Assembly (NCBI RefSeq): GCF_016887565.1
Contig: NZ_CP069396.1
Span: forward strand, 12,568,001 to 12,632,000
DNA: 64,000 nucleotides
Direction of reading: 5' to 3'
Origin: Archangium violaceum
GTDB lineage: Bacteria; Myxococcota; Myxococcia; Myxococcales; Myxococcaceae
Below are positions 8,958-19,114 of the stretch, one piece after another. Both the position numbers and the translations under genes were made by a program. Each line of letters starts with the position of its first letter. Position 1 is the stretch's first letter. The notes beneath the pieces are model-generated. The model searched no databases and had not been told where the DNA came from. It saw only the letters and a list, made by a program, of their open reading frames with translations.

Positions 8958-9353
8958 ATGATCGACCACCTGAGCTTCTACGCAACTGACTACCTCGCCT
9001 CGAAGGCGTTCTACGCGGCCGTGCTCGAGCCGCTGGGCTACGGCCTCGGGCAGGAGTTGACCGCGACGTGGGACCCGGAGTTCCCCGGCCGCCGGATGTG
9101 CGCATTCGGCCCTCCCGGCAAGAGCATCTTCTGGATCATCGAGGTGAAGACGCCCGCCACCCCCCGCCACCTGGCCTTCACCGCCAGGGACCGGGCGGCG
9201 GTGGATTCGTTCCACCGGGCGGCGCTGAAGGCCGGTGCGAAGGACAACGGCGCGCCGGGAGAGAGACCGCACTACCACCCTCACTACTACGGCGCGTTCG
9301 TGTTGGACCCGGACGGCAACAACATCGAGGCCGTGAACCACGGCCCTCCGTGA
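8958..9353 (+). CDS. VOC (glyoxalase/bleomycin-resistance) family protein
   Basis: Small vicinal-oxygen-chelate protein of 131 aa. It has the opening IDHLSFYATDYLASKAFYAA, the middle HLAFTARDRAAVDSFHRAAL and the closing FVLDPDGNNIEAVNHG, with metal-ligand candidates His4, His76 region and the final Glu. Such proteins may be dioxygenases, isomerases or resistance proteins; the substrate is unknown. I chose the ATG at 8958, where family homology begins, although the frame opens further upstream. It stands alone between the DUF1800 promoter region and the large kinase gene. Confidence 0.85.
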   Translation: MIDHLSFYATDYLASKAFYAAVLEPLGYGLGQELTATWDPEFPGRRMCAFGPPGKSIFWIIEVKTPATPRHLAFTARDRAAVDSFHRAALKAGAKDNGAPGERPHYHPHYYGAFVLDPDGNNIEAVNHGPP

Positions 9354-9576
9354 GCAGCCATGCCGCGGCACCCGAAGCGGTGCTGCGAGTGCTGCTCACC
9401 TCGGGGGGGAAGCAGGCACGCACGACCCGTGCTGTGAGGAACGCCGACGGTCTGGCCTGACGCCATGGGTCCGGACCGGTCCGGGCGAGTAGTTGGCCGG
9501 TGCCGTGGGTTGTTTCTACCGGGAAGGGTTTCGGCTGTACGCTCCCGACGAAGAACACGGCACGCAGACTCGAGCC

Positions 9577-12500
9577 ATGATGTTTGAGATCCCAGGATAC
9601 AAGATTCTCGGTGCGCTCCGCGCCACGGGTTTGAACGCGCTCTTCCAGGGGGTGCGTGAGGCCGATGGCCTGCCGGTCATCATCAAGACTCCCGCGACCC
9701 CCTCCTCGGGCCCGCGCGAGCGCGAGCGCTATCGCCGGGAGTACGGCATCCTGCGACGGCTGCGGGACGTGAGCGGCGTTGTCCAGCCCTATTCCCACGA
9801 GCAGGTGCACGAGCGCCCCGTGCTCCTCATGGAGAGGGTGGAGGGCCAGCCCTTGACCGACCTCGTGGGCCAGCCCCTGGAGGTGCCGCGCTTCCTCGAG
9901 CTCGCCCTCCTCCTGGCGACGAACCTGGCGGAAATCCACCGCCACGGCGTCATCCACAAGGACATCAAGCCGGCCAACATCATCATCGAGCCGACGGGAA
10001 GAACCCGCTTCATCGACTTCGGAGGGGCCACGCTGCAGCGGGTGGAGCACCTGGAGGCCGCCCCCGCCCCTCTCATCGAGGGGACGCTGGCGTACATGTC
10101 GCCGGAGCAGACCGGGCGGATGAACCGCCTCGTCGACTACCGCACCGACTTCTATTCACTGGGAGTCACCTTCTACGAGCTGCTGACGGGGAGTTGTCCG
10201 TTCCAGGCGCGCGATGCGCTCGAGTGGTTCCACGCGCACATGGCCCAGCACCCGCGGCCCCCCCACGAGCTCCTCCCCTCCATTCCGCCCTCCCTCTCGG
10301 CCATCGTGATGAAGCTGCTCGCCAAGACGGCCGAGGAGCGCTACCAGAGCGCCGAGGGACTGAAGGCGGACCTGGAGAAGTGCCGCGAGGGGATGCGCCA
10401 GGGAACACTCGAGGTGTTCCCGTTGGGCGCCCGGGATGTACCCCTGAGACTCACCCTGCCGCAGCGGCTGTATGGGAGAGAGGCCCAGGTCTCCACGCTG
10501 CTGGAGGGATTCGAGCGGGTCCGCCACGGAGGACGGGCGGAGCTGATGCTGGTGCGCGGCTACTCGGGCATCGGCAAGTCGTCGCTGGTGCAGGAACTGC
10601 ACAAGCCGGTGGTGCAACGGCGTGGGTTCTTCCTGAGTGGGAAGTTCGAACAGTTCCAGCGCGACATTCCCTACGCGACGCTGGCGCGGGCGATTCGAGG
10701 GCTGGTGCAGCAGTTGTTGGGGGGGAGCGACACGGAGCTGGCCCGGTGGCGGGAGCGGCTCCAGGAGGCCTGGGGGGACCAGGGCCGGCGCATGGTGGAG
10801 CTCGTCCCCCAGCTGGAGCTCATCGCGGGCAAGCAGCCCGCGGTGGAGGCGCTGCCACCTTCCGAAACGCGCAGCCGCTTCAATCAGGTGTTCCGCGAGT
10901 TCCTCGGCGTGTTCGCCACGCCGGAGCACCCGCTGGTGGTGTTCCTGGATGACCTGCAATGGGCGGACACGGCCAGCCTGCAGCTGCTGCAACACCTGCT
11001 CACCCACCCGGAGACGCCACCGCTGCTGCTGCTGGGGGCCTACCGGGACAACGAGGTCAGCCCCTCCCATCCGCTGATGCTGACGCTCGCGGCGTTGGCC
11101 AGAGCGGGCGCGCGGGTGACGGACCTCCAGCTCGAGCCGCTGAGCCAGGAGCAGGTGGAGCAACTCGTGGCGGATGCGCTGCCGGGCGCGGGGCGGGAGG
11201 TCGTGGTCCCCTTGTCCGAGCTGGTGCGCGAGAAGACGGGAGGCAATCCGTTCTTCCTCAACCAGTTGATGCTGGCATTGGACCAGGATGGGCTGCTGGT
11301 CCGCACGGCCGAGGGAGGGTGGAAGTGGAACGCCGAGGGTGTCCGGGCCATGGGCTACTCGGACAACGTCGTGGACTTCCTGGTGGGCAAGCTGCGCCAG
11401 CTGCCCGGGGAGGTGCGGCGTCTGCTCAACCTGGCGGCGTGCGTGGGCCATGTCTTTTCCCTGTCCATGTTGCGCACCCTCTCGGAGATGGCGGACGTGG
11501 GCGAGGTGGAGCAGGGGCTCGGGCCCGCGCTCCAGGAGGGCCTGTTGATGCGAGGAGGACCGGAGCAGTACCGCTTCCTCCATGATCGCATCCACCAGGC
11601 GGCCCATGCCCTCCTCTCCGAGGAGGAAAGGAAGGTCATCCACCTGCGCATCGGCCGGGCGATGCTGGAGAGCCTCCCGCCCGAGGAGCTGGGCGAGAAG
11701 CTCTTCGACGTGGTGAGCCAGCTCAACGCCGGGGTGGAGCTCATCCAGGAGCCCGAGGAGCGCCTGCACCTGGCGAGGCTGAACGCGGAGGCGGGAATGA
11801 AGGCGATGGCCTCCATCGCGCATCACCCCGCAGTCACCTACTTCACCAGGGCGTTCTCGCTCATCCCGGGAGACCCGTGGGAGACGGATGCCGCCCTGGC
11901 CTTCCAGGTGAAGCTCGAGAGGGCGACGTGCGAGCTCGTGAGCGGCAATGCCGCCGAGGCGGGCCGCCTGGTGGAGGAGCTCCTTCCCAGGGCACGCACC
12001 CACGCGGACATGGCGGCCGCCTACCGGTTGAAGGGCGACGTCTTCGTGGGAACGGGCCGGCTCCAGGATGCCCGCGACTGCCTGCTGGAGTGCCTGGAAA
12101 AGCTGGGCATGCCGATTCCCGCCAACCCCTCTCCAGAGGAGGCGGCGGCCTTCCAGGAGGAGGTCTGGGCGCTGCTCGGGGAGCGCCCCATCGAGCGCCT
12201 CGTCGACCTACCACCCATGGCCGATCCGGACATGAAGGTGAGGATGAGCGTCCTGGCCTCGCTCTTCGCGCCGGCGTACCTCACCCATCCCCACCTGCTC
12301 ATCATCGTCCTGGGCCGGATGGTCACCCTCACCGTGCGTCACGGTTTCACGGAGTCCTGCGTGACCGGCTTCGGCTGGCTGGGGGTGATGGTCGGCGCGT
12401 TCTTCAAGCGGTACCGGGAGGGTTATGCGCTGAGCAGACTCGCTCGCGATCTCGTCGAGCGTTACAACCTGGTCCACCGGCGCCCCAATATCCTCTTCAG

Positions 12501-14856
12501 CCTGCAGTACATCAGCTACTGGAGCCAGCCTTTCTCCGTGACGCAGGAGGTCGTCCTCGACGCCTTCCGCCATTCGGTCCAGGCAGGTGATGTCCTGACG
12601 GCTTGTTACAGCGTCATGTCCATCATCCTCAACCGCATCATCATGGGGCACGACCTGGATGACGTGTACCGGGACTCGGCCCAGCGAGCCGACTTCGCAC
12701 GCGGGGCTGGGAGCGTGGATGCGCCGGACGTCCTCCTCATCTACCAACGCTACGTGCAGCAGATGCGCGGGTGCTCGCTCTCCTTCGACACGCTGAGCGG
12801 GGAGGGCTTCGACGAGAGCGCCTTCGAGGCGTCCCTGACATCCACGCGCATGAGCGCCCTGCGCAGCACCTATTGGATCGTCAAGCTCAAGTCCCGCTAC
12901 ATGTGCGGCGCCTACGCGCAAGCGCTCGAAGCGGCGGACAAGGTGAGCGGGCTGCTCTGGGTCACGAAGATCAGCATCAACATGCTGGACTTCCACTTCT
13001 ACCGGGCCCTGACGTTGGCCGCGTGCTGTGAGGGACAGGGGGCGGAGGCACGGGCGAAGTCCCTCGAGGCCATCCAGCAGCACCATGCGCAGATCGCCGA
13101 GTGGGCGGACGTCTGTCCCGAGACCTTCCGAGCTCCCGAGCGGATGGTGTTCGCGGAGTGGGCCCGCCTGGAGGGGCGGTCGGACGAAGCGACCCGCGCG
13201 TATGAAGAGGCCATCCGTCTGGCCCGTGAGAACGGCTTCATCCATTACGTCGGCCTGGCGGCGGAGCTCGCGGCGAACCTCTGGCGCGCGCGGCAGGCGC
13301 CGACGGTGGCCCTCGCCTTCGCTCGGGATGCCCGGTCGGCGTACCAGCAGTGGGGAGCCCGGGGCAAGGTCCAGCACCTGGAGGCCCGGTGGGACGGACT
13401 GGCCCCCTCGCGAGACGCGGTGGACGACTCGACCACCAGTACGGACTCGACCCAGATAGACGCGCTCACGGTGGTGAAGGCGCAGCAGGCCATCTCCGGG
13501 GAAATCGTCCTGGAGCGGCTGGCGAGCACCCTGATGCAGGTGGCCACCGAGAACGCGGGCGCCCAGCGTGGCGCCCTGCTGCTGCCGAGTGGGGACACCC
13601 TCTCGCTCGCGGCCGCCTCGGAACAGGGCAATCCCGAGGAGCTGCCGTGGACGCTCCTCGCCTACGTCAAGCGCACCCACGAGCAGGTGCGCATCGACGA
13701 TGCCTCCCAACCGCACCCCTTCTCGTCCGACGAGTACCTTCAGCGCGGTGAGGTCCGGTCCGTGCTGTGCCTGCCACTCATGCGGCAGGAGGTGTTCTCC
13801 GGAGTGCTGTACCTGGAGAACAAGCTGGCCACCAACGCCTTCAGTCCGGCACGCACTTCGCTGCTGAGCCACCTGGCCTCACAGGCCGCCATCTCCCTCG
13901 AGAACGCGCGGTTGTACGCGGAGGTGCGGAGGGCGGAGGTGGCCCTGCGCCAGGCCAACGACGAGCTGGAGCAGCGGGTGGAGGAGCGCACGCGCGAGCT
14001 GAGGGAGGCCCAGGCCCGGCTGGTGGATACGGCACGCGAGGTGGGGATGACGGAGGTGGCCTCCAACGTGCTGCACAACGTGGGCAATGTGCTCACCAGT
14101 GCCGTCATCAACATCGAGATGATGCGCAGGCATGTGGGCGCTTCGCGCGTGAGCCGGGTGAAGCAGACCTCGGCCCTGCTCCTGGAGCACCGGAGCAACC
14201 TGGCGGACTTCCTCACCCGGGACGCGCGAGGCAGCCAGCTTCCGGACTACCTCGCCAGTCTCTCCGACGAGCTGTTGCGCGAGCAGGAGAAGTTGACGGG
14301 GGATGTGGAGACGATGGCCCGGCACATCGACCACATCCGAGCCATCGTGCAGGTGCAGCAGACCTACGCGAAGACCTCTCTCATGGAGGTGGAGTGCGAG
14401 CTGTCGCAGTTGCTGGACGACGCCCTGCGCATCCAGCTGGGTGCACTCAAGCGCCACGGCGTCACCATCCTCCGGGAGGTGTCGGCGGTACCGAAGGTGC
14501 AGGTGGACAAGCACAAGGTGTTGCAGATCCTCATCAACCTCATCAGCAACGCGAGGTACGCGCTGGAGGTGCTGCCGGAGGGGCAGAAGGAGCTGAAGGT
14601 GAGGCTGAGCGCGAAGGATGGACACGCGCGCATCCAGGTGGTGGACAACGGCATGGGAATCGAGGCGGGTGTCCGGGAGAAGCTCTTCGCGCACGGCTTC
14701 ACCACGCGCAGGGACGGCCACGGTTTCGGACTGCACGCGAGCGCGCTGGCGGCGCAGTTGATGGGAGGGCGCCTCACGCTGGAGAGCGAGGGCCCCGGCA
14801 AGGGCGCCACGGCCACGCTGGAGCTCCCCCTCCGACGAGAGCCTGGTTCCCCATGA
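9577..14856 (+). CDS. Trifunctional Ser/Thr kinase / AAA ATPase / sensor histidine kinase
   Basis: Giant cytoplasmic signalling protein, about 1759 aa. Order: Ser/Thr kinase (about 5-275; VIHKDIKPAN, DFGGA, SPEQTGRMN), AAA/STAND ATPase (about 300-560; GYSGIGKSSLV Walker A, VVFLDDLQWAD Walker B), a long helical TPR-like region (about 700-1290), GAF domain (about 1300-1450), coiled coil with the VEERTRELREAQA linker, then a histidine-kinase core with His1500 in VLHNVGNVL and HATPase boxes ISNAR, DNGMGI and GHGFGLH. In cyanobacteria and myxobacteria such proteins relay stress signals to response regulators; no partner receiver is adjacent. Key kinase residues are present. The ATG at 9577 precedes FEIPGYKILG, the usual start. 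A TTG at 9493 is a poorer choice. Next kinase gene is 163 nt downstream. Confidence 0.92.
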   Translation: MMFEIPGYKILGALRATGLNALFQGVREADGLPVIIKTPATPSSGPRERERYRREYGILRRLRDVSGVVQPYSHEQVHERPVLLMERVEGQPLTDLVGQPLEVPRFLELALLLATNLAEIHRHGVIHKDIKPANIIIEPTGRTRFIDFGGATLQRVEHLEAAPAPLIEGTLAYMSPEQTGRMNRLVDYRTDFYSLGVTFYELLTGSCPFQARDALEWFHAHMAQHPRPPHELLPSIPPSLSAIVMKLLAKTAEERYQSAEGLKADLEKCREGMRQGTLEVFPLGARDVPLRLTLPQRLYGREAQVSTLLEGFERVRHGGRAELMLVRGYSGIGKSSLVQELHKPVVQRRGFFLSGKFEQFQRDIPYATLARAIRGLVQQLLGGSDTELARWRERLQEAWGDQGRRMVELVPQLELIAGKQPAVEALPPSETRSRFNQVFREFLGVFATPEHPLVVFLDDLQWADTASLQLLQHLLTHPETPPLLLLGAYRDNEVSPSHPLMLTLAALARAGARVTDLQLEPLSQEQVEQLVADALPGAGREVVVPLSELVREKTGGNPFFLNQLMLALDQDGLLVRTAEGGWKWNAEGVRAMGYSDNVVDFLVGKLRQLPGEVRRLLNLAACVGHVFSLSMLRTLSEMADVGEVEQGLGPALQEGLLMRGGPEQYRFLHDRIHQAAHALLSEEERKVIHLRIGRAMLESLPPEELGEKLFDVVSQLNAGVELIQEPEERLHLARLNAEAGMKAMASIAHHPAVTYFTRAFSLIPGDPWETDAALAFQVKLERATCELVSGNAAEAGRLVEELLPRARTHADMAAAYRLKGDVFVGTGRLQDARDCLLECLEKLGMPIPANPSPEEAAAFQEEVWALLGERPIERLVDLPPMADPDMKVRMSVLASLFAPAYLTHPHLLIIVLGRMVTLTVRHGFTESCVTGFGWLGVMVGAFFKRYREGYALSRLARDLVERYNLVHRRPNILFSLQYISYWSQPFSVTQEVVLDAFRHSVQAGDVLTACYSVMSIILNRIIMGHDLDDVYRDSAQRADFARGAGSVDAPDVLLIYQRYVQQMRGCSLSFDTLSGEGFDESAFEASLTSTRMSALRSTYWIVKLKSRYMCGAYAQALEAADKVSGLLWVTKISINMLDFHFYRALTLAACCEGQGAEARAKSLEAIQQHHAQIAEWADVCPETFRAPERMVFAEWARLEGRSDEATRAYEEAIRLARENGFIHYVGLAAELAANLWRARQAPTVALAFARDARSAYQQWGARGKVQHLEARWDGLAPSRDAVDDSTTSTDSTQIDALTVVKAQQAISGEIVLERLASTLMQVATENAGAQRGALLLPSGDTLSLAAASEQGNPEELPWTLLAYVKRTHEQVRIDDASQPHPFSSDEYLQRGEVRSVLCLPLMRQEVFSGVLYLENKLATNAFSPARTSLLSHLASQAAISLENARLYAEVRRAEVALRQANDELEQRVEERTRELREAQARLVDTAREVGMTEVASNVLHNVGNVLTSAVINIEMMRRHVGASRVSRVKQTSALLLEHRSNLADFLTRDARGSQLPDYLASLSDELLREQEKLTGDVETMARHIDHIRAIVQVQQTYAKTSLMEVECELSQLLDDALRIQLGALKRHGVTILREVSAVPKVQVDKHKVLQILINLISNARYALEVLPEGQKELKVRLSAKDGHARIQVVDNGMGIEAGVREKLFAHGFTTRRDGHGFGLHASALAAQLMGGRLTLESEGPGKGATATLELPLRREPGSP

Positions 14857-15019
14857 CCCACTTCAAGGGTACTCGCCGGGTTCCGTGACGTCTTCCCGGA
14901 GGCGGAAGAAACCTCGCGGGCAGACGACCCCTTGCAATCTTCCTGGGTGAAATTTTCGAGAGGCCGCGGGTGTCACCTTGGGTTCACAACCCACCTCCTG
15001 CCTCCTCCCGCGCCTCCCC

Positions 15020-17308
15020 ATGCCTCCATCTTCCGGCCCTCGCGCCCCGCTGGCCCGCTCGACGCTCCTCAAGATGGGGGGGCGCATCGCGATCATCATC
15101 GCCCTCTCCACGCTCTTCAGCTACCTGCACATGCTGCACGCGCTGAGAGCCGAGACGCTCGCGCAGTTGCAGCAGCATGTCTCGGAGCGGGCCCAGCGCG
15201 AGCAGGGCATCTTCCTGTTGGCGGAGGACAACCATGCGCTCTTCAGGAAGACGCTGGCGGAGAGGATTCATACACTCCAGGGCCAACAGGAGGATGTGCG
15301 TGCGCGCTTCGACAGCCTGTTCACGCGGCTGCCCGATGGCACGGTCCGCTGCCGGAGCGAGAAGCTCGATGGCACGCGCATGGTGCAGCTCTTCGTTCCC
15401 CGCCAGGTGGTCCTCGATGACGATTTACGCACCCGGATCCTGGCCGCGTACGACGTGCTCACCTGGTACGCCCCCGTCTTCCATGTCCGCTTCACGACGA
15501 CCTACGTCACCTTTCCGGAGGGAGCGATCGCGGGCTTCTGGCCGACGCTTCCCACCTGGAGTCTGGAGCTGCCGCCTGACTTCTCGCCCGCGGACTACGA
15601 GGACTTCGCCCTGGCCCAGCCCGAGAAAAACCCCCAGCGGTTGACCCGCTGGACCGGCATCTTCCTGGAGACCATCTCCAACCTCTGGATGAGCTCGGTC
15701 GTCACCCCGGTGGATGTGGACGGGCGCCATGTCGCGACGGTGGGGCACGATGTCCTGCTCGACGAGTTGATGGACCGCACCATCAACGACCACATGCCCG
15801 GAGCCTACAACGTGCTCTTCCGCGACGATGGGCAGCTCATCGCTCATCCCTCGCTGAAGCCGCGGGGCGCCACCGTCGCCTACAACATCCTGAGTGCCGC
15901 CAGTCAGCCCGAGGTCGCGGACAAGCTCCTCGGCTCACGGGAGGACGCGGCCCACCTGCGCGGCCTCTTCGAGCGGGTGAAGAGTCGTCAGTCCGACCAG
16001 GCCACCTTGGAGCTGCCGGAGTACGACGAGCACCTCGCCGTGACGCGGCTGAGGGGACCCGGATGGAACTTCGTCACGGTGCTGCCCGAGCGTGTGGTGT
16101 CGCAGCCGGCCTTCTTCGCGGCGCGCTACGTGCTGCTGCTGGGCATCCTGTCGCTGCTGGTGGAACTGGTCATCATGTACCGGGTGCTGCGGCAGCAGAT
16201 AACGCAGCCGCTGCTGGCGCTGACGAAGGCCACGGACAAGGTGGCGAGCGGTGACTTCAAGGTGGCGCTGGACACGGCCCGCGGCGATGAGCTGGGGCAG
16301 CTGGCCGGAGCCTTCCAGTTCATGGCCGACGAGGTGCAGCGGCGAGAGGAAGCGCTGAAGCAGGCCAACGATGGGCTGGAGCAGCGGGTGGACGAGAGGA
16401 CACGAGAGCTCAAGGACGTGCACCAGCAACTGGTGCAGACGGCGCGCCGGGCGGGCATGGCGGAGATCGCCACCAACGTGCTGCACAACGTGGGCAACGT
16501 GCTCAACAGCGTCTACACGTCGGCCCAGGTAGCCAAGGAGCGGGTGATGGGGATGAAGCTGGAGCACGTGGGACGGGTGGCGCACCTGCTGGAGGAGCAC
16601 AACGAGGACCTGGCCAGCTTCCTGACGCGGGACGAGCGGGGGAAGCACCTGAGGCCCTTCCTGGGCAAGCTGGGCAACAACCTCCTGGAGGAGCGCAAGG
16701 AGGTGGTGACGCTGCTGGACGACGTGGGACGGTACACCGAGCACATCGGGGACATCGTCAAGGTGCAGCAGAACTACGCGAGGACGCCGAGGATGCAGGA
16801 GCAGGTGTCGCTGGCGGAGTTGCTGGAGGACGCGTTGAGAATCAACTCGGCGGGGCTCGTACGGCACCAGGTGAAGGTGCGGAGGCAGTTGGAGCCGTTG
16901 CCGCCGGTGATGACGGACAAGCACAAGACGCTGATGATCCTGGTGAACCTGGTGAGCAACGCCAAGTACGCCATGGATGGGGTGGCACGGAGTGAGCGGC
17001 TGCTGACGGTGAAGCTGGAGAAGGCCGCCGACAACCGCTTTCGCATCGTCATCCACGACAACGGGATGGGAATCGCGCCGGAGATGCTCACGCGCATCTT
17101 CCAATATGGCTTCACCACGAGAGAAGAGGGGCACGGATTCGGGTTGCACTCCAGTGCCCTGGCGGCTCAGGAGCTGGGCGGCTCCTTGAGCGTGCACAGT
17201 GAGGGGACAGGGCGTGGTGCCACGTTCACCCTGGAAATGCCCTTCATCCCGGTCCGGCATACGGTAGGAGGCGAAGGGGGGCGAGTCCCAGCCGTGCAGT
17301 CCGCGTGA
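15020..17308 (+). CDS. Membrane sensor histidine kinase with HAMP domain
   Basis: Two-component sensor of about 762 aa. A first membrane segment lies near residues 22-38 (IAIIIALSTLFSYLHML), an extracytoplasmic sensor of about 330 residues follows, and a second segment (VLLLGILSLLVELVIMY) leads into HAMP (ITQPLLALTKATDKVASGDF). A coiled coil with VDERTRELKD precedes the kinase core: His489 in VLHNVGNVLNS, then LVSNAKYAMD, DNGMGI and GHGFGLH ATP-binding boxes. The core closely matches that of the preceding large kinase, suggesting local duplication of a kinase module. No receiver domain adjacent. Start uncertain: no clear ribosome site; ATG 15020 chosen over TTG 14978, and ATG 15074 is possible. 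Confidence 0.88.
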   Translation: MPPSSGPRAPLARSTLLKMGGRIAIIIALSTLFSYLHMLHALRAETLAQLQQHVSERAQREQGIFLLAEDNHALFRKTLAERIHTLQGQQEDVRARFDSLFTRLPDGTVRCRSEKLDGTRMVQLFVPRQVVLDDDLRTRILAAYDVLTWYAPVFHVRFTTTYVTFPEGAIAGFWPTLPTWSLELPPDFSPADYEDFALAQPEKNPQRLTRWTGIFLETISNLWMSSVVTPVDVDGRHVATVGHDVLLDELMDRTINDHMPGAYNVLFRDDGQLIAHPSLKPRGATVAYNILSAASQPEVADKLLGSREDAAHLRGLFERVKSRQSDQATLELPEYDEHLAVTRLRGPGWNFVTVLPERVVSQPAFFAARYVLLLGILSLLVELVIMYRVLRQQITQPLLALTKATDKVASGDFKVALDTARGDELGQLAGAFQFMADEVQRREEALKQANDGLEQRVDERTRELKDVHQQLVQTARRAGMAEIATNVLHNVGNVLNSVYTSAQVAKERVMGMKLEHVGRVAHLLEEHNEDLASFLTRDERGKHLRPFLGKLGNNLLEERKEVVTLLDDVGRYTEHIGDIVKVQQNYARTPRMQEQVSLAELLEDALRINSAGLVRHQVKVRRQLEPLPPVMTDKHKTLMILVNLVSNAKYAMDGVARSERLLTVKLEKAADNRFRIVIHDNGMGIAPEMLTRIFQYGFTTREEGHGFGLHSSALAAQELGGSLSVHSEGTGRGATFTLEMPFIPVRHTVGGEGGRVPAVQSA

Positions 17309-17359
17309 CGTGCTAGCCTCCCCGAGCGCAGGCGCCTCCCTTCTCAGCGAGTGCCCGTC

Positions 17360-17620
17360 ATGACCATCAAGAGCATCCCGCCCCGCCCTCCGGGCATGCC
17401 CGAGCCCGAACCCGTCGAGCCCGTGGGCTCGGCCCACCTGCGGCTCGACGGTACGCTGGAGCTACGGATGCGCGCCAAGGCTCCGGGCGCGATCGTGGGC
17501 GAAGCGCTGTTCATCCTCAAACCCAACGATCCCCGCTATGCCTCGGTGCTCGAGCACCTGGGTGATCTCTCCCCAGGGGGTTACGCCCCCGTGAGGCCCT
17601 TTCCCCCGGGAACGCTCTGA
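17360..17620 (+). CDS. Small hypothetical protein with Pro-rich N terminus
   Basis: 86-residue protein, not recognised. The first 25 residues are Pro/Glu rich (PPRPPGMPEPEPVEPVG), then a compact beta-like stretch AHLRLDGTLELRMRAKAPGA and IVGEALFILKPNDPRYASVL. No signal peptide, membrane segment or Cys. GTG at 17351 is in frame and could be the start instead of ATG 17360. It follows the sensor kinase by 51 nt on the same strand and codon use fits a real gene. Confidence 0.55.
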   Translation: MTIKSIPPRPPGMPEPEPVEPVGSAHLRLDGTLELRMRAKAPGAIVGEALFILKPNDPRYASVLEHLGDLSPGGYAPVRPFPPGTL

Positions 17621-17650
17621 AGCCTCGGAGCTGAGGCCAGGCGCGGAGCA

Positions 17651-19081
17651 TCACCCCTGGCGCAACACCAACAGCCGCAACTCGGTCATGTCCTCGATGG
17701 CGTACTTCACGCCCTCGCGTCCCAGCCCCGAGCCCTTCACGCCACCGTAGGGCATCGTGTCGACGCGGAAGCTCGGAACGTCCCCCACGACGACGCCCCC
17801 CACCTCCAACTCGTCCCACGCCCTCATCGCCCGTGACAGGTCCTGGGTGAAGACTCCCGCCTGCAGTCCGTAGCGCCCGTCATTCACGGCGCGGAGCGCG
17901 TCGTCGAACGTGCGGAAGGGCTGGAGCAACACGACCGGCCCGAACGCCTCCTCCGCGCTCAGCGGCTCGTCAGCGGGGACTCCCTCCAGCACGGTGGCTT
18001 CGAGCAGCGCTCCGCGCCGCCCTCCCCCAGCCAACACACGCGCCCCACGCCCCACCGCGCTCTGGATCCACCCCTCCAGCCGCCGTGCGGCGGGCTCGTC
18101 GATCATGGGACCGAGCGTGGTGGACTCGTCCCTGGGGTTCCCCGCGCGCAGCGCCCGCGCCCGCGCGACGAGCCGCTCGCTCAGCGCGCCATACAGGTCC
18201 TCGTGCACGAGCACGCGCTGCACCGAGATGCAGCTCTGCCCCGCCTGGAAGAAGGCGCCGTGGGCCAGCCGGTCCGCGATGAAGTCCAGGCGCTCTCCCT
18301 GGTCGCCGTCCACCACGCAGGCCGCGTTGCCACCGAGCTCCAGAACCACCTTCTTGCGGCCAGCGCGCGCCTTGAGCTCCCACCCCACCTTCTCCGAGCC
18401 GGTGAACGAGAGCAGCTTCAGCCGGTCATCCTCGATGAACGGCCCCACGTCCTCCAGACGCGTCGGAAGGACCGAGAAGGCGCCCTCGGGGAGCTCCGTC
18501 TCGGCGAGCACTTCGGCCATGAGCATCGCGCTCACGGGCGTGCGGTCCGACGGCTTGAGCACGAACGGGCAGCCCGCGGCGATGGCGGGCGCCACCTTGT
18601 GCGCCACCAGGTTGAGCGGGAAGTTGAACGGCGTGATGAACGAGCACGGCCCCACGGGCACGCGCTGGGTGAAGCCCCGGTAGCCGGCCGCGCGCCGCGA
18701 CACCTCCAGGTTCAGCACCTCGCCCTCGCCGCGCACGGCCTCCTCGGCCGCCGCCTTGAAGGTGTCGATCAGACGGGCGACCTCGCCACGCGCGTCGCGC
18801 AGGGGCTTGCCCGCCTCGATGCAGAGCGCGAGCGCGAGCTCCTCGGCCCGCTCGCGGAAGCGACGCACGCAGTGCTCGAGCACTTCCTGCCGCGCGTACG
18901 GAGCCAACCGCCGCATCGGGCCGGCCGCGCGCACGGCGGCGGCGATGGCCTCCTCCACGGCGCCCGCGTCCGCGAGGGCGACACGCGACACGACCTCGCC
19001 CGAATACTTGTCGGTCACGGCCAGGTCCGCGTTGGGCTGCCGCGGGCGGTTGGCCAGGTAATACGGGTAGCGTTCCAGCAT
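17651..19081 (-). CDS. NAD(P)-dependent aldehyde dehydrogenase
   Basis: Aldehyde dehydrogenase superfamily enzyme oxidising an aldehyde to the acid. Catalytic Cys284 is in GQSCISVQR, the general base Glu248 in VLELGGNAA, and the oxyanion Asn153 in PFNFPLN. FTGSEKVGW marks the nucleotide pocket. Length 476 aa and the closing GGVKGSGLGREG are standard. Start ATG 19081 has GAGAGG about 8 nt upstream. It lies 33 nt behind the acetolactate-synthase-like gene on the same strand, so the two form an operon divergent from a LysR regulator. Substrate unknown; succinate-semialdehyde or lactaldehyde type enzymes look similar. Confidence 0.92.
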   Translation of the reverse strand: MLERYPYYLANRPRQPNADLAVTDKYSGEVVSRVALADAGAVEEAIAAAVRAAGPMRRLAPYARQEVLEHCVRRFRERAEELALALCIEAGKPLRDARGEVARLIDTFKAAAEEAVRGEGEVLNLEVSRRAAGYRGFTQRVPVGPCSFITPFNFPLNLVAHKVAPAIAAGCPFVLKPSDRTPVSAMLMAEVLAETELPEGAFSVLPTRLEDVGPFIEDDRLKLLSFTGSEKVGWELKARAGRKKVVLELGGNAACVVDGDQGERLDFIADRLAHGAFFQAGQSCISVQRVLVHEDLYGALSERLVARARALRAGNPRDESTTLGPMIDEPAARRLEGWIQSAVGRGARVLAGGGRRGALLEATVLEGVPADEPLSAEEAFGPVVLLQPFRTFDDALRAVNDGRYGLQAGVFTQDLSRAMRAWDELEVGGVVVGDVPSFRVDTMPYGGVKGSGLGREGVKYAIEDMTELRLLVLRQG

Positions 19082-19114
19082 GGCGTTCCTCTCTTTCCTT
19101 CAGGTGCTCGTGAG

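Noticed and set aside
9471-9484. CCGGACCGGTCCGG palindrome upstream of the large kinase
   Set aside because: Pure GC palindromes of this size arise easily in such DNA and no T-run or promoter element is linked to it.
12208-13872. 554-codon minus-strand frame inside the giant kinase gene
   Set aside because: Opposite a continuous kinase/AAA/GAF reading frame with intact motifs; no homology features of its own.
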